From positions 11,459,484-11,509,483 of the forward strand of contig NC_135567.1 of assembly GCF_964340395.1 (NCBI RefSeq): a stretch of 50,000 nt of DNA, read 5' to 3'. The notes beneath the pieces were generated by a model. The model was not told the DNA's origin and made no database searches. It saw nothing but the letters and a program-made list of their open reading frames with translations. Below are positions 48,970 through 50,000 of this stretch, piece by piece (the first letter of the stretch is position 1; each line of letters starts with the position of its first letter). The position numbers and the translations under genes are program-made. Origin of the DNA: Glandiceps talaboti. Its lineage: Eukaryota; Hemichordata; Enteropneusta; Spengelidae.

Positions 48970-49090
48970 CGGTGAGGACAGCGACCTGCGACTAGCATTA
49001 CTGCGACCTGCGACTTCTATAACTGCGACCTGTGACCTGTGACCTGCGACTTCCATAACTGCAACTTGTGTCTTGCAGACCTGTGACTTA
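48970..49090. repeat. GCGACCTG/GCGACTTC minisatellite
   Basis: Four to five imperfect units of about 25-30 bases built from ACTGCGACCTGCGACTTC and ATA, with decayed last units (CTGCAACTTGTGTCTTGCAG). It lies in the sequence inserted into block D. Confidence 0.85.
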
Positions 49091-49270
49091 ATTGTCATAT
49101 TTTACTTTAGGATATTTTAAGTTTGAAATGACGCAAATAAATCGTGTTTTGATCGTTTGAAATGATGTCAGATTGATCACGTTCATGATCGTCCAAATCG
49201 AACGTCACAGGTCCTCACCGATCTTTCATAAAAAATAAAATAAAACAAATTGCTTAATGTGTATATTCTA

Positions 49271-49629
49271 TATGGCAAGTCGTTTAGGGCAACAGTTGTA
49301 ATCTTATTCTGGCTGGTGTATTTTGTATTTTTTTTTCTCATCTGCAAACTACTTTTAACGTTTATGTTAATCTTTTCGATGTAATCTATCCTTTTCTTCC
49401 AGGTTGACATTATTCAATTAAAACTAAAAATATCAAATAATATTTTTAAAAATAAATCATGCAAATCAACAATAATCTCAAATATATTTACACTTGTTTG
49501 ATTAATGAACGTGTGGATTTCCATTGAAAACTACACATAAATGGTTAAAATTAATTTGTAACTCCGAACAAATATAAAATACTACAGCCAGAATAAAAAT
49601 AATACTTTTGGCCTAAACGACTTGCCATA
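49271..49629. mobile_element. About 359 bp MITE with TA flanks
   Basis: The ends are inverted: left TATGGCAAGTCGTTTAGG, right its exact complement. Similarity continues for about 60 bases per arm (TTATTCTGGCTG in both). TA flanks at 49269-49270 and 49630-49631 suggest a TA target site. The interior has no coding sequence. The element is part of the block that interrupts a block-D repeat unit. Confidence 0.75.
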
Positions 49630-50000
49630 TACAAGACCCATATAAGCCTTTGAATTCAAAACAGATGAACGGTGACAACATAAAGCACACGGTCCACATC
49701 AGCTTCATCCACGAATACAGACATTGTACTTAAATTACTTGTTATCAGTTGGAACAATCAGTAAGGTGAATCAGGTCAAATCGTGGGGTAAAACGTTTGA
49801 GGGAACCACGCATTCGGCGTGTATAATTCAAAAGTTTAAACTTTGGACACTCACTTACATATGGCGCTGTTGTTAATTAATTAATTAACTCAAGGCAAGA
49901 TAGTTAATATACTACGGGGTTAGTTCAGGATAAAAACGGTTTGCGATCTCTTAGTTAGAATGTCCATGTCGCTTTCACAGTACTGCGCCAGCTCTAGTAG

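Overview
The window looks like AT-rich nuclear DNA from an invertebrate animal. It holds one spliced gene with phase-1 domain exons, tRNA-derived SINEs, a Penelope-like retroelement, several MITEs and very many long tetranucleotide microsatellites. There are no bacterial-style gene clusters. I cannot assign the phylum from sequence alone; a marine invertebrate would fit. Nearly all long open frames in the window come from microsatellites or are chance frames.

The one gene I can model from end to end is on the minus strand at 7817-19903 and has nine coding exons. It starts with a TATA box and an ATG whose codon 3 is split by an intron. It then encodes a signal peptide, five copies of an unnamed cysteine-containing domain of about 140 residues, one Sushi/CCP domain, and a short hydrophobic C-terminus that looks like a GPI-anchor signal. 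All introns between domain exons are phase 1 and every domain exon is a multiple of three. The predicted 816-residue product should be a secreted or GPI-anchored cell-surface protein. I do not recognise the repeated domain.

The introns of this gene carry mobile DNA. A 5'-truncated, frameshifted Penelope-like element (about 15760-17260) lies on the opposite strand. It is itself interrupted by a 395 bp long-TIR element with a 9 bp target duplication. A 157 bp MITE (14212-14368) sits in one copy of an old intronic duplication. A near-perfect 54 bp-arm hairpin (14785-14899) lies 23 nt inside the intron after a domain exon.

The rest is mostly families of diverged tandem duplications: 1-3000; about 20600-28000; about 30840-43900; and about 43900-49900. 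Some copies carry later insertions that can be dated against their paralogues, including a 442 bp tRNA-derived SINE (34191-34632) with a 9 bp target duplication and a MITE at 49271-49629. In the 30840-43900 array two short blocks recur with protein-like substitution patterns, a preserved stop codon and conserved cysteines, while other copies are broken. They may be remnants or terminal exons of an undescribed family of small cysteine-containing proteins. I regard this array, together with the repeated domain of the GPI-type gene, as the best candidates for something new. Stretches not mentioned show only AT-rich sequence with no gene I can support.
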